Shown piece by piece: positions 9,341 through 19,317 of a stretch of DNA of 29,814 nt (positions are counted from its first letter, which is position 1; each line of letters opens with the position of its first letter). The stretch is from Echinococcus granulosus. Taxonomy: Eukaryota > Platyhelminthes > Cestoda > Cyclophyllidea > Taeniidae. The stretch covers positions 179,589 through 209,402 of the forward strand of contig NW_020170510.1 in NCBI RefSeq assembly GCF_000524195.1, written 5' to 3'. The translations under genes were made by a program, and so were the position numbers. The notes under the pieces were generated by a model. That model saw nothing but the letters and a program-made list of their open reading frames with translations. It did no database searches and had not been told where the DNA came from.

Positions 9341-10440
9341 CCCATATGTGGGGCGGCTGCTGCGACCGCGGCACATGACTTCAGCTCAGATGAAAAAAAA
9401 AGCCGGGTTGTGAGTAGACCACTGAACCTGGACCGGTTCCTGCCCCGATCGACGGCCTCCTTACGGCCTATGTCATGACTCTAGGTCATTGGGGCCATGT
9501 TTTCCCACCCCTTCAACGTAACATTGAGAGTGAAGGGGAGAAAGCGCCTTCAAGGGTGATAGAGATGTAGCATTTATGTTCCTACCATTTATGAAATGAA
9601 AGATTTGGCTATTCGTAACCATTCCTCCCTTTTAGTGGGTAGCACAGAGCCTCCTTGACTTAGTGATTGACATCTGTTGCCTGCATCTGTGACCTCGAAA
9701 TTACGGCAATTGCTGGCTGGACGGTACGCATGTGTAACGCCACCTTACTTTCTCATCTGAGCATGGTGTTGCGGTCGCACTAAATCCTGTTGCGTTAAAG
9801 CTGGTAGAGTAGATGTAGGCTGTTCTCGGTTTGCGTAGCAACAGCAAGTAGGTTGTGCAAGCGGCTACGTCGTCTATGCGATACGACGGAACGCCTAGGT
9901 TGTGTTGGTTGATTTGTCCTCGGTAGGAACTCGGAAAAATTTCTGACTAGAATTCTTGTCGCCTTAGACCCGACCTACTTCTGGGCTCCGAGCGTTCGAT
10001 TCAAGTCAGTACGTCACCTCTGTCTACAGGGCGTCCCCATAATTTCGTTACCTAAGTGACCTCTCTACAAACCCACGGTAGATGGCTCAGATTAGATGTT
10101 CTTGAATTAACGTCCAAGTGATACCCAACTGGGCAAACTGCCGTAAAAGGCTACCGCTAACCGGCTGAAGGATCTAGTTTTACAGTGCATGCCATCAAGA
10201 CAGTTTCACCCATGTCCAAATAGTGGTTCAAAGTCTGTGAAAAGGAATGCCTTAATTTTGGGCGGAAATTGACCTTTCGAGAACGGAATTTCGCTCAGTA
10301 CGAAAGATCGTTCAAAAAATTTGTGTTAGGGTGATACCCCCTAGAGGTGAGTAGAATGGTTGCGTGTGTTTTGAGAGAACCGGCTGTGTTGCTCTGCTAA
10401 CCCGCATGTGAGCTCTTGCTCTTTTACAACACATCCAAGC
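9341..10440. other. Intergenic, nothing recognised
   Basis: About 1.1 kb with no coding frame worth reporting. GTTCGATTC at about 9994-10002 resembles a tRNA B box but has no matching T-arm stem. Confidence 0.5.
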
Positions 10441-10620
10441 AGGAATTGCGTGCACAAACAGCGCTCACCGGGTTGCCAGTGGCAACGCCTGTGCCACGGC
10501 CACGCCATGGGTTCGATCGATTGCGCGCCTGCACACGCCTCAGGCGAGAGTCTGATTGGCTGCGTGAAAATACCCGCCCTGTGTATGGGCGTAGTCGCAA
10601 GCACGTACTTTGGTTAGGTG
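10441..10620. promoter_or_regulatory. GC-rich island with CCAAT box
   Basis: A GC-rich, CpG-containing stretch inside AT-richer DNA. CTGATTGGCT at 10552-10561 is a perfect NF-Y-type CCAAT box on the minus strand, identical in its 10 bases to the one in the zinc-finger promoter. CCCGCC and GGGCG words flank it. Open frames on both strands here (87 and 105 codons) reflect the base composition and are not supported. Promoter or enhancer use is inferred. Confidence 0.35.
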
Positions 10621-11306
10621 TGCATGAGTCAAAACACTATTTATGTGTGTGTGTGTGGTGGAATGAGAAGGTGGGAAAAAAATTCGGTCCTAATTATCCC
10701 AGGCAGGAGGAGCGGTCACATGGGTTTTGTTGATTCTCCCTGATCTGGGATACGATTGGTCAAACTCCCCAATTGGCTGATCGATTCGCCGATTTTTTCG
10801 GTTACTTTGACCACAGATCAGTTGACTTTTGATCCAACAGGCACTTCAGAGTGCAAGATTTGAAATTTTTTTCCAAAAATACTATAAAGCTGAGGTTTGG
10901 TCATCATAATACATAAAAAGTTAAAAAATTACATACTAACCTTACTTTTACGCGGATTTTAAATGATAGCAAGCAGCAGGTAAGATCATAAAACAAAAGT
11001 CTTTTCTATAGAGACATTCCATGTATTGTTTAGAGGTTATCCCACCTGCGGTGAGGGCAAAACCAGCCACTGGCACTAGGGATCGCCGCGAGTTTAGAGG
11101 ACTCTTACTGAGGAAAGAAAATAAGCTCTTCTATTGAATCGCCGACTTTAAAATACCTACTAAGGCGGAAAATTGTTGAATCACTTTAGGGTGGTAAGAC
11201 AGTTTCTTCGGTAATAAGTGGCTACTCGCAGCCTGAAATATTGGTGCTGTTAACCCCTGTGTCAGTGGAATACAACAAACATGCATGATAAAAAATGCTA
11301 CGGTTT

Positions 11307-11331
11307 CTCCATTACCATGGCAACAATGGAG
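11307..11331. promoter_or_regulatory. RFX X-box-like site inside a dyad
   Basis: ATTACCATGGCAAC (11311-11324) fits the X-box consensus GTNRCCNNRGYAAC at all positions but the first. It sits inside CTCCATT ... AATGGAG (11307-11313 and 11325-11331). RFX factors are known for driving ciliary genes. No adjacent gene is recognised, so function is unproven. Confidence 0.3.
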
Positions 11332-11648
11332 GTAAGGCCGAAATGCGTAATTGGTCCTGGCAGCGTGTGCCATGTGACTGCTTCCGTCTGGTAGAATGGA
11401 TGCCTTTGCTGTTTGGTGTAAGAGTTGTCATCTAGGGCGGAGGATGACCATGCAGCAGCGCAAATTGTTGCTAAAGTGGATAAACATGGTTCTGTCAAAC
11501 GCTGGGTAGTGGGTGTTCTTCCCAAAATGGGAATAAAGTCCTCCCTTTTCAGTAGGCAAATGAAAAGTTCAAAGCCAGCCATACTGGGGTGTGTTGGTGG
11601 TGGCGAGCTTTCAACGTCCATCTGGCTGCAACCTTGACCACAAGGAAT

Positions 11649-11666
11649 GAAGAAGAAGAAGAAGAA
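11649..11666. repeat. (GAA)6 microsatellite
   Basis: Six uninterrupted GAA triplets followed by GGAG. No coding context supported. Confidence 0.85.
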
Positions 11667-12379
11667 GGAGTTCTTAACTTAGATGACAGTGTAAGGTATT
11701 TTAGGAAGGCTGAGTGCGAGTGCTGCATCTGCTAATGACCTAACCACTGGCATTTGCTGTCGGAGGTGCGTAGTCACTTTCACTCTTGCCAAGTATCCTG
11801 CTATCGCGAGGGCAGGGTGACCAGTTTCTGAACCAGGCGGTTACTTGCCGTCTCCTTGGTATCGCGCGTCTCCACTCTCCAAACTTGGGTGGTGAGATAA
11901 TTAACATACTTCAAGTGGAGGCGGAACCGACAATCACCTTCGAAAGAATAGGAAGCCTTTCAAAAGGAATTGTGTTCTTGTTGCTGTTGGCAACGCTCAC
12001 ACATTGGCAATTCGTGGTCACTTGTATTGGGATGGTTATAGAACACCGAACGCATTATATTTCACCTTTACCACCATCTACTTTCCCCTCACTTTATGCC
12101 TACAAAAAGCCTTTAGTGCTAAATCCTGTGAAAACACCTTAAAAGGACGACTAAAATGGAAGATAGCATTATAAAATCCCCTAATCTTGGTAATTATATT
12201 TTTAAAATGACAGAGCATGTGAGTTTTAAGCCACAGAGACAATCGAAAAGGGGACAATTGTAAACGCCTTACCAAACCAGCGTCCCAACTAAACTCAAAC
12301 TGGGCAATTTCACCAACGTTCCAGTGCTCTGATTTTAAACTCCACCCCACCCCCTGCCTTGCTTCCTTCCTTACCCCTC

Positions 12380-12600
12380 CAAGAGCCGATTTAGCCCCGC
12401 TTTTTGGTGCAGAGCGCCAACATCTCTATGCCTTGGTACAGCAAACCCTCCTCCGATCGATAGCTGCTAGCCCCTGAGAAATTCGCCCCAGCGACTGCCT
12501 GCCCCCTGACCCGATTTAATTGGTTCCCCGGCTGCCCGCCCATTTCAATCTGAGTGGGCGATTTCAGTGCGGGCGGTCCCGCCGGCTAGCGTTTGCGTGG
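12380..12600. promoter_or_regulatory. GC-rich island with small dyads
   Basis: GC-rich block with CCGCCC and GGGCGG-type words. CGCCCA (12537-12542) and TGGGCG (12555-12560) form an inverted repeat, and GGCGGTCCCGCC follows. It lies about 120 bases outside the stop end of the minus-strand ORF 12728-13207. A regulatory role is inferred from composition only. Confidence 0.3.
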
Positions 12601-12727
12601 ATTTACGGCAAGTGGTCTTACCGATTACCACTTTGACAGACAGGTTTTCGAGACAACTGGGTCTTAGACCATTGAAGAAGAAGTCCAAACTTTATGTTTT
12701 TTTGTATGTTAGAAAAAAAGAGATTGC

Positions 12728-13207
12728 TTAATTCCACCCGACCTTTTGGTTGACATCGACGGATAATAGAGTAGAAAACAGCGAACTGGAGCCAAACTTA
12801 GCGTTACGGTTCCACACACTCATTCCCAGCATTACATATAAACTAACGTTAACTATGCTTGCGCAGAAGTGGATCGTAACTGGATTGGCTAAGCGCAAAT
12901 TAAGAGAATAAATGTAGGATGTTGTCGGTCGGAGGACGATATGGCCTATTTTACCCTGAAAGCCTATTTTTGAAGCTGAATAATCGAGATTAATTGATGC
13001 ATTTTTCGTTGGAAACTTTTTACCCAAGGTGCCCAATTTAAACAAATGGGGAGAAATCCGATCGAACCAAGCTTCCGGTTCGTCAAATAGCTGCCCGACT
13101 TTTAGCTGTTTCAGTTCCAGGCCACAATAAACGTCTAGACATTTGCGCCTACGTCCCTCTGTTACCCATTTTTCTAAAAATTCAGCTTTCCTACAGTTGT
13201 TATTCAT
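12728..13207 (-). CDS. Unidentified ORF (159 aa)
   Basis: The longest ATG-initiated frame in the window outside the zinc-finger gene; an in-frame TGA directly precedes the ATG. The translation is mixed and charged in its first half (KRRRK-like cluster near residue 20, an FDEPEAWFDR stretch near 40-50) and more hydrophobic later. No signal peptide, zinc finger or repeat is seen, and no family is recognised. It could be an intronless gene, an exon, a decayed mobile-element fragment or a chance frame. Confidence 0.25.
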   Translation of the reverse strand: MNNNCRKAEFLEKWVTEGRRRKCLDVYCGLELKQLKVGQLFDEPEAWFDRISPHLFKLGTLGKKFPTKNASINLDYSASKIGFQGKIGHIVLRPTTSYIYSLNLRLANPVTIHFCASIVNVSLYVMLGMSVWNRNAKFGSSSLFSTLLSVDVNQKVGWN

Positions 13208-15059
13208 TCAGGACACTTTCTTCTCCCATTCCTCATGTTCGTGGGTGTAGTCAGCTGGAAGTCCGGACCAATCTGTATCCATTACACCATTACGGATACT
13301 TCTGAGCTTTCAGCTCACTTGTAGATGGATTTAGGTGGCAAAAATTATTTCAATGCCGAGCTTACACGCTGTCAGAGCTACAATTTTTCTTTCAGGACAC
13401 CCAAACTCCCTCCAACAGAGTGCTGGTCCTCCCTTTTTGGTGCCGCTCGAACACACTTTTCTAGGTTATATTCACTATATACTGACAGCTCTCTTTCTAA
13501 GCTGTAAAAATCCTTGCCTTCCCAGACTGCAGCGATCACATCCACCCACCTTTGCCGTGTTCGACGATGATGCTGACGCTCTGTTATTGGAGATTTTGGA
13601 GACTCATTGTTATTTGCGATCAGTTTAGTTGACTCGAGTCTGATAATATGCATTATTGCACGTTTGCAACATTTTCTTCAATTGCCTATAGGAGTGGTTT
13701 GGATAAAAGAGCTACGCTCTCGGTTTAATGCGAATAATCCCATGCTGAATCGGGTCTTTTGTGTAATCTGAAAAGTATGCCAAGGTAGACGGTGCCAAAC
13801 TTAATGATTCAATCATTCAGAACAAGATAATCTCTGGTTGGGCTTTAAAAGACTTTTTTAAGGCCATCAAGCATTAACTTCTTCAATTTTGGTTGGGGTC
13901 TTTGCATGTCCGCTACCAGAGGCGCGTTCGGCGTCACACATGTGTGACATGTGTTCTTAATCAATTTACTATTTCTTTGGTTACATGGACCAGTTGAATT
14001 TAAACCAATAAGAATAAAAGGGCCGGAAAAATTTCCAACTGGTGGCGTAGAATAACGATGCACTTGGGTTATGCTGCCTTATTTGCCTGGAGGACCAGCA
14101 TAGCTACCAAATTATAGTCAACCTAGTAATTGGATTTTGCAAGAAAAGTCGACATTAACATGACAGTGAACAATTTCAGCAATAAAACACTTAAATATGT
14201 GGTAAGCACTATACTAGAGGAGTTTTATTGTCGAATCCGTTATAGAATGATACAATTGGTTAGGCAACTCAACTGATCAATCGGTGACCGCCAAGTAAAG
14301 ACAGAAAGAGCGGTCGCTATAGACACTGGCTAGTCATATTTGATTTTTTTCTAGTTAACAGGTATTCAGCTTACCAAGATAATGCATCTGCTTGCCCATT
14401 TCTAGGGGCTCAGGGTGGCAACCCCAAGTCTGCCTTGCAGTGTTGTGATTGGTTGAATTAATTGATCATTTGACCCTTTAGATTTTAATTTAATATTAAT
14501 ATACATAAATAGTTGTGAAAGCAATTGAATTGTCGAAATATTTATTCATGACTTTATACGTTTAGCTGATAGCGCTCTTCTTAAAATCCAAATCTTTAGC
14601 TCTAGTACGGAGGAAGGGCAGACGTATTTCAGTAGTATATCTGCACTTCTCATAAGAGATAGTTTGATATGGCACGAGCAATTTTTGAACAGATCTGCGA
14701 AATTTTTTGGGAAAATTTAATCTGGAAAAGACAGAGTGATAACTCGAGTATCGATAAAAACTTTGCCAAACCGTCATGATTTCCCCATGCTTAACAGATT
14801 CGCCGCCAGAATCTTGGAAGTCTATCCCCACAATCACTGTTTTTTATTATTCTAGTATGACATCAACCCTCATTAACTTCCTTTGCCCAACTCCAAAGAA
14901 GGCAATTACTTACGGAACGCAAACACCCTACATTTTTTAATGATTTTAAACTCAACCAACGCCTTTGCGGCACGATTTAGTGCAACTGGTAGCTGGACCG
15001 TTAAAAAGCACGTGTCATCTATGTATGAATGCAGGCTTAATTTTACCCTAAACATCGCG
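13208..15059. other. Intergenic; palindrome copy and weak exon-like piece
   Basis: TTTTTCTTTCAG at about 13384-13395 is a strong plus-strand acceptor. One of the frames after it stays open to 13628 (ending in a Cys/Leu-rich tail), which could be a terminal exon, but no donor partner or poly(A) signal was found. AT-rich DNA around 14480-14510 is otherwise featureless. Confidence 0.35.
13933..13948. repeat. Palindrome copy 3 (perfect)
   Basis: GTCACACATGTGTGAC is a perfect 16-bp palindrome. Its right side, GTGACATGTGTT (13944-13955), is identical to the minus-strand flank of the copy at 16055. Confidence 0.85.
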
Positions 15060-15640
15060 CTCGCGTCGGAAGTGGTGGTAGTGTTGACACTACTGCTGCG
15101 GCAACCTGATTTGGCCGAACGACGCGGAGCCCCTTGCTGGTAACTGATGCTGCACGGTGGCCGGAGTGAAAGGTAGGTGGCACTGCGGTGCACGGTGCCG
15201 TCTCTTGATTGGCCATTACCTAGGTCACGCAGCCCATCGCGGCACAGCACGCCACAGTAGCACAGTGTTAAAGCACCGGGGATGAATTGAATAAAATTGG
15301 GGATAGGGCTCCGGTGGATAAACGCTAGTGTGGGAGGCGGGGGACAGGTTTGAGTCTACCTGCGGGTAGGCGTGAGCACAGCCCCTGGTGTTTGTTGCCA
15401 GGCCAACCCACACACAATTAGGCTGAATACGCATGCTTCTTCCGTCTCCTCCCCTCGCTTTCCCCACTGCCTGCCCGCTTGCCTTCATGCCTACCTTTCA
15501 CCCGCGTTAGTTGGGCGGTGACCCCTTCTAACCAATCAGAGGACAGCAAAGAGGCGGATATTTTGATCGTGTGTGTGTATGCGCACCCACATTTTCCGCG
15601 CCCTTACAACAGAGCATCACTAGGCGTGGCCCCTCTTTCT
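15060..15640. promoter_or_regulatory. GC-rich island with GC box and CCAAT box
   Basis: About 580 bases of GC-rich, CpG-containing DNA. Close together are GGGCGG (about 15513-15518) and AACCAATCAG (15530-15539), a GC box plus a perfect NF-Y-type CCAAT box on the plus strand, as in TATA-less promoters. A CT-rich run lies at about 15439-15465. No downstream plus-strand exon could be tied to it. Confidence 0.35.
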
Positions 15641-16463
15641 ACTCACTAGAAACTTGTGGGGCTGATGGGTTAGGAGGCATCTCCAAGGTCATAAAGAAAA
15701 TAGTGAGACAATTCCATATACACTAAGAAGAAATTCAACGGGGCAGGAAGTTGTCAAATCAGCGGTGACTATGATAAGGGATATAATTGAATATTACTAC
15801 CACCAAAAACATTTGTGACACCTACGCCAGACATGGACGTCTCCCAGTATGCTATTGCCCAACACATTGGTTGTCCAAGGGTTAAACAAAGTGTCCGTTT
15901 CCACAGTCTTCATGGCAAATCGACCAGCGTAACACCTTTTAACCAACCAATCCAAATTTTACCCGGAAAGGGAAGAAATATAAGTCTCCTTACACTAGTT
16001 CCGCTGCAGCACGATTTGATACAACCACTTACCATAAAAACTGACAAAACACATGTCACATGTGTGTGACATCAGACCTGGGATCTGAAAGCAGAGTTTA
16101 CAAGCAAACACTCAAGGTGGATGCTTCCATCATAACATAGACTAGGAATAAGAGTGCCACGTTTGTTTCGTGATTATAGAAGTGTTAAGTCCTTCTTAGG
16201 TGTCATCATTAGATGCTGCCTGCTTAAAGTTCGAGACACCCCCTTCACACAACCGCAATCAACAAGTTGATCCAGTTAGTCCTGAAAGTTAACAACAAAA
16301 GGGAGATTACGATTCCTTTGGTATCCCCTTGAGACCTTAACACTAGTGCGATGGTACTTATTCCGACATTAAATTTGGCTGGCCAGCTCTAAACTGCAGG
16401 CTGATTGCGCACTAAAGGTCGTTCGTGCTTAGAACTTTTTCCCTCTGGTATAAACCACACCAT
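15641..16463. other. Intergenic with palindrome copy
   Basis: No gene supported; an 84-codon ATG-less-confident frame (15815-16069) runs into the palindrome and is not credible. TTAACCC lies on the minus strand at about 15879-15885, and a lone half-site (TGTGAC) at about 15814-15819. Confidence 0.35.
16055..16070. repeat. Palindrome copy 4 (GTCAC-N6-GTGAC)
   Basis: GTCACATGTGTGTGAC, with AT on the outside of both arms extending the dyad to 20 bp (16053-16072). On the minus strand its flanks match the copy at 3159 on one side (AGGTCTGATGTCACA) and the copy at 13933 on the other. Confidence 0.85.
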
Positions 16464-16709
16464 TCAGAGGTGGAGCTTCCAATCGCTTCCATGATCAGGT
16501 TTCTCACCAATATTTGATCTCCATTCTATCGGAAATAAAACCCTTCGAGGCTTAAAGTTAACTACTAAGGTCCACTTGAAAACATAGGTCTCTATTCCAG
16601 ACTCCGGATCGGAGTTGTATTTTTTTCTCAAAATATTGATGGCGTGGGAATTGAAAGGCAAATAGATTTGAGGGCCACAGAAACAAGCTTGAGGCACACA
16701 GAAGCCCCT
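16464..16709 (-). CDS. Candidate terminal exon, unidentified
   Basis: Open from a TGA at 16716-16718 to TGA at 16464-16466. The translation has a balanced, protein-like composition (CFCGPQIYLPFN near the start; several Trp, Tyr and Phe later), but there is no ATG, so it would need an upstream exon. TTTGTTGAATCAAG is a weak acceptor, placing the exon start at 16709 in phase 0. That phase is compatible with the candidate exon at 17127-17228. No family is recognised. Confidence 0.25.
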   Translation of the reverse strand, partial: RGFCVPQACFCGPQIYLPFNSHAINILRKKYNSDPESGIETYVFKWTLVVNFKPRRVLFPIEWRSNIGEKPDHGSDWKLHL

Positions 16710-17126
16710 CTTGATTCAACAAACAGTCCAATCATCTGATTGGTCCGATTGGCGTAGCCTGTTTTTTACGCAATACCCATATCATCACCAGTTTTTGCAA
16801 AAATCCAAGAAGTTTTGCTCGATTTCATCGGGAGTTCTTAAAAAGTTAATGCCATATTCCAAACTATGGTGGCCTTCTTTACCAGCTCCAATTTCAAATC
16901 AAAATGGATAGCCATTAAAGTGAGTACTCAGGTTAGTTATAGGAAGCGGACAAAGATGATTAGATAGTTCTCCAAATTGGATCCTTTTGGTACACTGCCA
17001 TTTGGACAGAAAGCGTGGTTAGTTTTCGTTCCTCGGACGCACATACAATCTACACTATGACCAAAAATACGATCTCACTTGCGAGAACGGAAGTGTGTCG
17101 AGTCACCGGGGTATGGGTCGACTTAC

Positions 17127-17228
17127 TATAATAGAAGCAGGAGGCAGCAGTAGCTGCCCTCGCATTTGGTGCATAGCCAGTCCACTCTCTGGCGGTGGGA
17201 CTGACAGGTCGTACGCACACACACGCGC
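17127..17228 (-). CDS. Candidate internal exon, unidentified
   Basis: Ends at a perfect donor GTAAGT (17126-17121) and starts after TCTACGCAG. The 102-base exon is phase 0 at both ends and codes 34 residues, ARVCAYDLSVPPPESGLAMH and on to SII. The frame stays open about 110 bases further upstream, so the true start could be earlier. Together with 16464-16709 it could be part of one minus-strand gene. This rests on splice signals and composition only. Confidence 0.3.
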
Positions 17229-17839
17229 CTGCGTAGACATTTGTGTCGAATAGACATCACCAATTACTACCAACCGCGCCACAAATCCAGGGGCAGATGT
17301 GGAATGCATAGTCGGAGAAGCGCCCTCGGCTCGAGAAATTACGCATCTTAGTTACTAGAGCTACATAGACTGCTTTATAACGAATTGACCCTGCAGGTGT
17401 TATAGCCCCTACGTCCTCTCCTCCCTCCCCCCAATCTCGGATTCTGACCCCCGTAAAAATTAACGCCGGTGACAACGCAGTGACAAGGGGAAGCGGCCTG
17501 TCAAAAGGTATTGATCTTCTGGGTGTCGTGTGCAGGCACAAACACCACGCCTGGTCCGTAACACACTTAAACTAAATCAGTTAATTCCTTCTTCTGATAC
17601 TCTTCCGTCCTGAAATAGCTACTGCAATTCCGGAGCTTTTTCTTTCCAACTTCGCTTCATTTAAAGGGTGTAAGATGTAAAAGCAACTGGTCGGTGTAGT
17701 GAGAGTGTTTGACAATTCTTCCTCGGACAAGTTAAGAAAGACTGCAGAAAAGATCTTTTTTGGGTGGTGGAATATAGTACCAAGTTATTTCCAAACTAAT
17801 CCGTGAAGAAATTTATAGAAACTTGCGATTCTTCCAAAT

Positions 17840-18135
17840 ATGATGCCTACTGAAAGCTTGACAGCCTGGTGTCTCTCAGACCCAAATAATTGCCTTATTC
17901 TACGGCATGGCAATGACATTCCCGAAATCGATGTTTATTGTAATCAGTTTTGTGATCCACCTGTTTATAAACAATCAAGATTGTCATCTCCACACCCTCC
18001 AAAAGTGCGCATCATAGATGAGTGCCTTTTCAAAAGAAGTTTTGTTGCCCCAACTGCTCCAAACAGTTTGGACCACCTTCTGTGGAGTCGAGGTGACTGC
18101 TCACCGCTCGACCGAAGCGGTTGGATTCAGTCTCC
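17840..18135 (+). CDS. Candidate first exon (98 codons), unidentified
   Basis: Opens with ATG ATG at 17840, with a TAG 24 bases before it in frame, and runs to a perfect donor GTAAGT at 18136-18141 that leaves two bases of a codon. The translation is protein-like, with six Cys and an acidic NDIPEIDVYC stretch, but no known domain. If unspliced, it stops at the TAA inside the donor (99 aa). A possible next exon after GTCTTAG (about 18222) would add only about 18 residues before a stop. It could be a real 5' exon or an ORF by chance. Confidence 0.3.
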
Positions 18136-18914
18136 GTAAGTTGTTCTTCTGCTTGGCGGAATAGATCGCTAAGGTGATATCAAAAACCATACGTTCCGCC
18201 CTGAATAGCCATACACAGTCTTAGAGTTTGCAACCACCAGAGTGGAAAACGTATGTACGCCAGGAGGACAAACTCAGCACCATGAGCGGCGGAAGGAGAG
18301 CGCTCCAGTTACAACCACAAGGGGTGAATAGAGGACGACCCTCAGAGGTTAAATACGAGTATTTAATCTATTCCCCCTCTGGCTCATGCAACATCTCAAT
18401 TTCAAATATAAGTAAAATCACCATTTTTACAAGATGGGGAAGAAATTGCTGGTCCAACACTTATCTAGCTATCAATCCTGTTTTAAAAGTACCAAATTTA
18501 CCCGAATCTTTCTAGTTTCAATATAGGTGAGAAGTTGTAGTCATGGTCAAGCTGATTTCAAGATCACTGGATACCTTTCTGGCGTGAAATATGGATTCAA
18601 GTCAAAGCGAGACCCATGAATGCAGGAATTAAGGGAACGAAGTCCCGTTTTGATTTGAACGCCACTCAAAATCAGATAAGTGTTTTCAGGAAAATTCTAC
18701 CAGGCAACAGTAATATAGAGGTAGCGTTGCTGAATCAGCTGTCAAATATACGGCAGACGTGAAGACATCAGACGCAAATGCAGCGCATTTCCCTAAAACG
18801 GCAAATTCATATAGCTTAGCATGCCAAAAAACGCTTCTCTGACGGCAACCAGGATCCATAAGTAAGGCAGATGTAATTTGTAAAAAGATTGGTCTTCTTA
18901 TTAAGGAATTAAAA

Positions 18915-19067
18915 TTAATGAGACTCCATAGCGTCTACAATCTGAATAAGCTTTGCTTCAGTGAGCTCTTCTTTCGCATCGGCTAACACCGAAAGCACAA
19001 CTTGACCGAATTCAGTCTGCGTTTTCTTCACCGCCTGTACGAAAAGCCCATGGTGACGTGTTCCAAC
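18915..19067 (-). CDS. Terminal exon of a three-exon helical protein gene
   Basis: Acceptor TTATCCACCAG precedes GTT at 19067. The exon codes 50 residues, beginning VGTRHHGLFVQAV and ending IVDAMESH, then TAA at 18917-18915. It is rich in Ala, Leu, Lys, Glu and Gln, so alpha-helical. It joins 19144-19317 in phase 0 across a 76-base intron (donor CAG|GTACAG). No AATAAA follows within about 50 bases, only AATAAG. The frame is protein-like and both splice signals are good, so I regard this as a real gene of unknown family. Confidence 0.65.
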   Translation of the reverse strand, partial: VGTRHHGLFVQAVKKTQTEFGQVVLSVLADAKEELTEAKLIQIVDAMESH

Positions 19068-19143
19068 CTGGTGGATAAAAACCACTCTACTCGGAATATC
19101 AAAGAAGCAGGCATTCTTTCCACCAACTTAAAGTCGGCTGTAC

Positions 19144-19317
19144 CTGGTCGAAGAAGGTGTAGGGGAGATGGCGAGCTACGGCTTGGGCGTCGCTAAAGAG
19201 AACTGCAAAGGCTGTTTCACGATTGGGCAACCAAGCGGTGGTCATGTAGCGCTCAACTTCATCCACCGATGTTAGCAGCCTCGCATAGTCACTGCGAAAT
19301 GACTGGATTTCCCTGTC
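19144..19317 (-). CDS. Middle exon of the same gene
   Basis: Begins after the acceptor TTGCCCATAG, which has a long pyrimidine tract and a TTAAC branch-like word upstream. It runs 58 codons in phase 0 at both ends. Residues start DREIQSFRSDYARLLTSVDE and end HLPYTFFDQ. The pattern of charged and hydrophobic residues suggests a helical bundle or coiled coil. Joined to its neighbours it reads continuously without stops. Confidence 0.65.

Larger units (their letters stand above)
10621..12379. other. Intergenic, no gene seen
   Basis: Contains a short GT run (about 10643-10657), an RFX-like site (11311-11324) and a GAA repeat (11649-11666). A 107-codon minus-strand ATG ORF (11298-11621) and a 118-codon plus ORF starting at TTG (11786-12142) show no recognisable features. 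Confidence 0.4.

Noticed and set aside
9990..10006. tRNA B-box-like GTTCGATTC
   Set aside because: The flanking bases do not form a T-arm stem, and no A box or acceptor stem fits.
10341..10733. Overlapping long frames on both strands in the GC-rich island
   Set aside because: GC-rich DNA lacks stop words on both strands; both begin at non-ATG codons or lack coding features.
11786..12142. 118-codon plus-strand frame with a hydrophobic stretch
   Set aside because: Begins at TTG; no ATG, splice signals or family resemblance; likely a chance frame.
13378..13653. Minus-strand frame containing RRTRQRWVDVIAAVW, resembling tails of some non-LTR retrotransposon proteins
   Set aside because: No reverse transcriptase motif, poly(A) tail or target duplication was seen; the match is too short.
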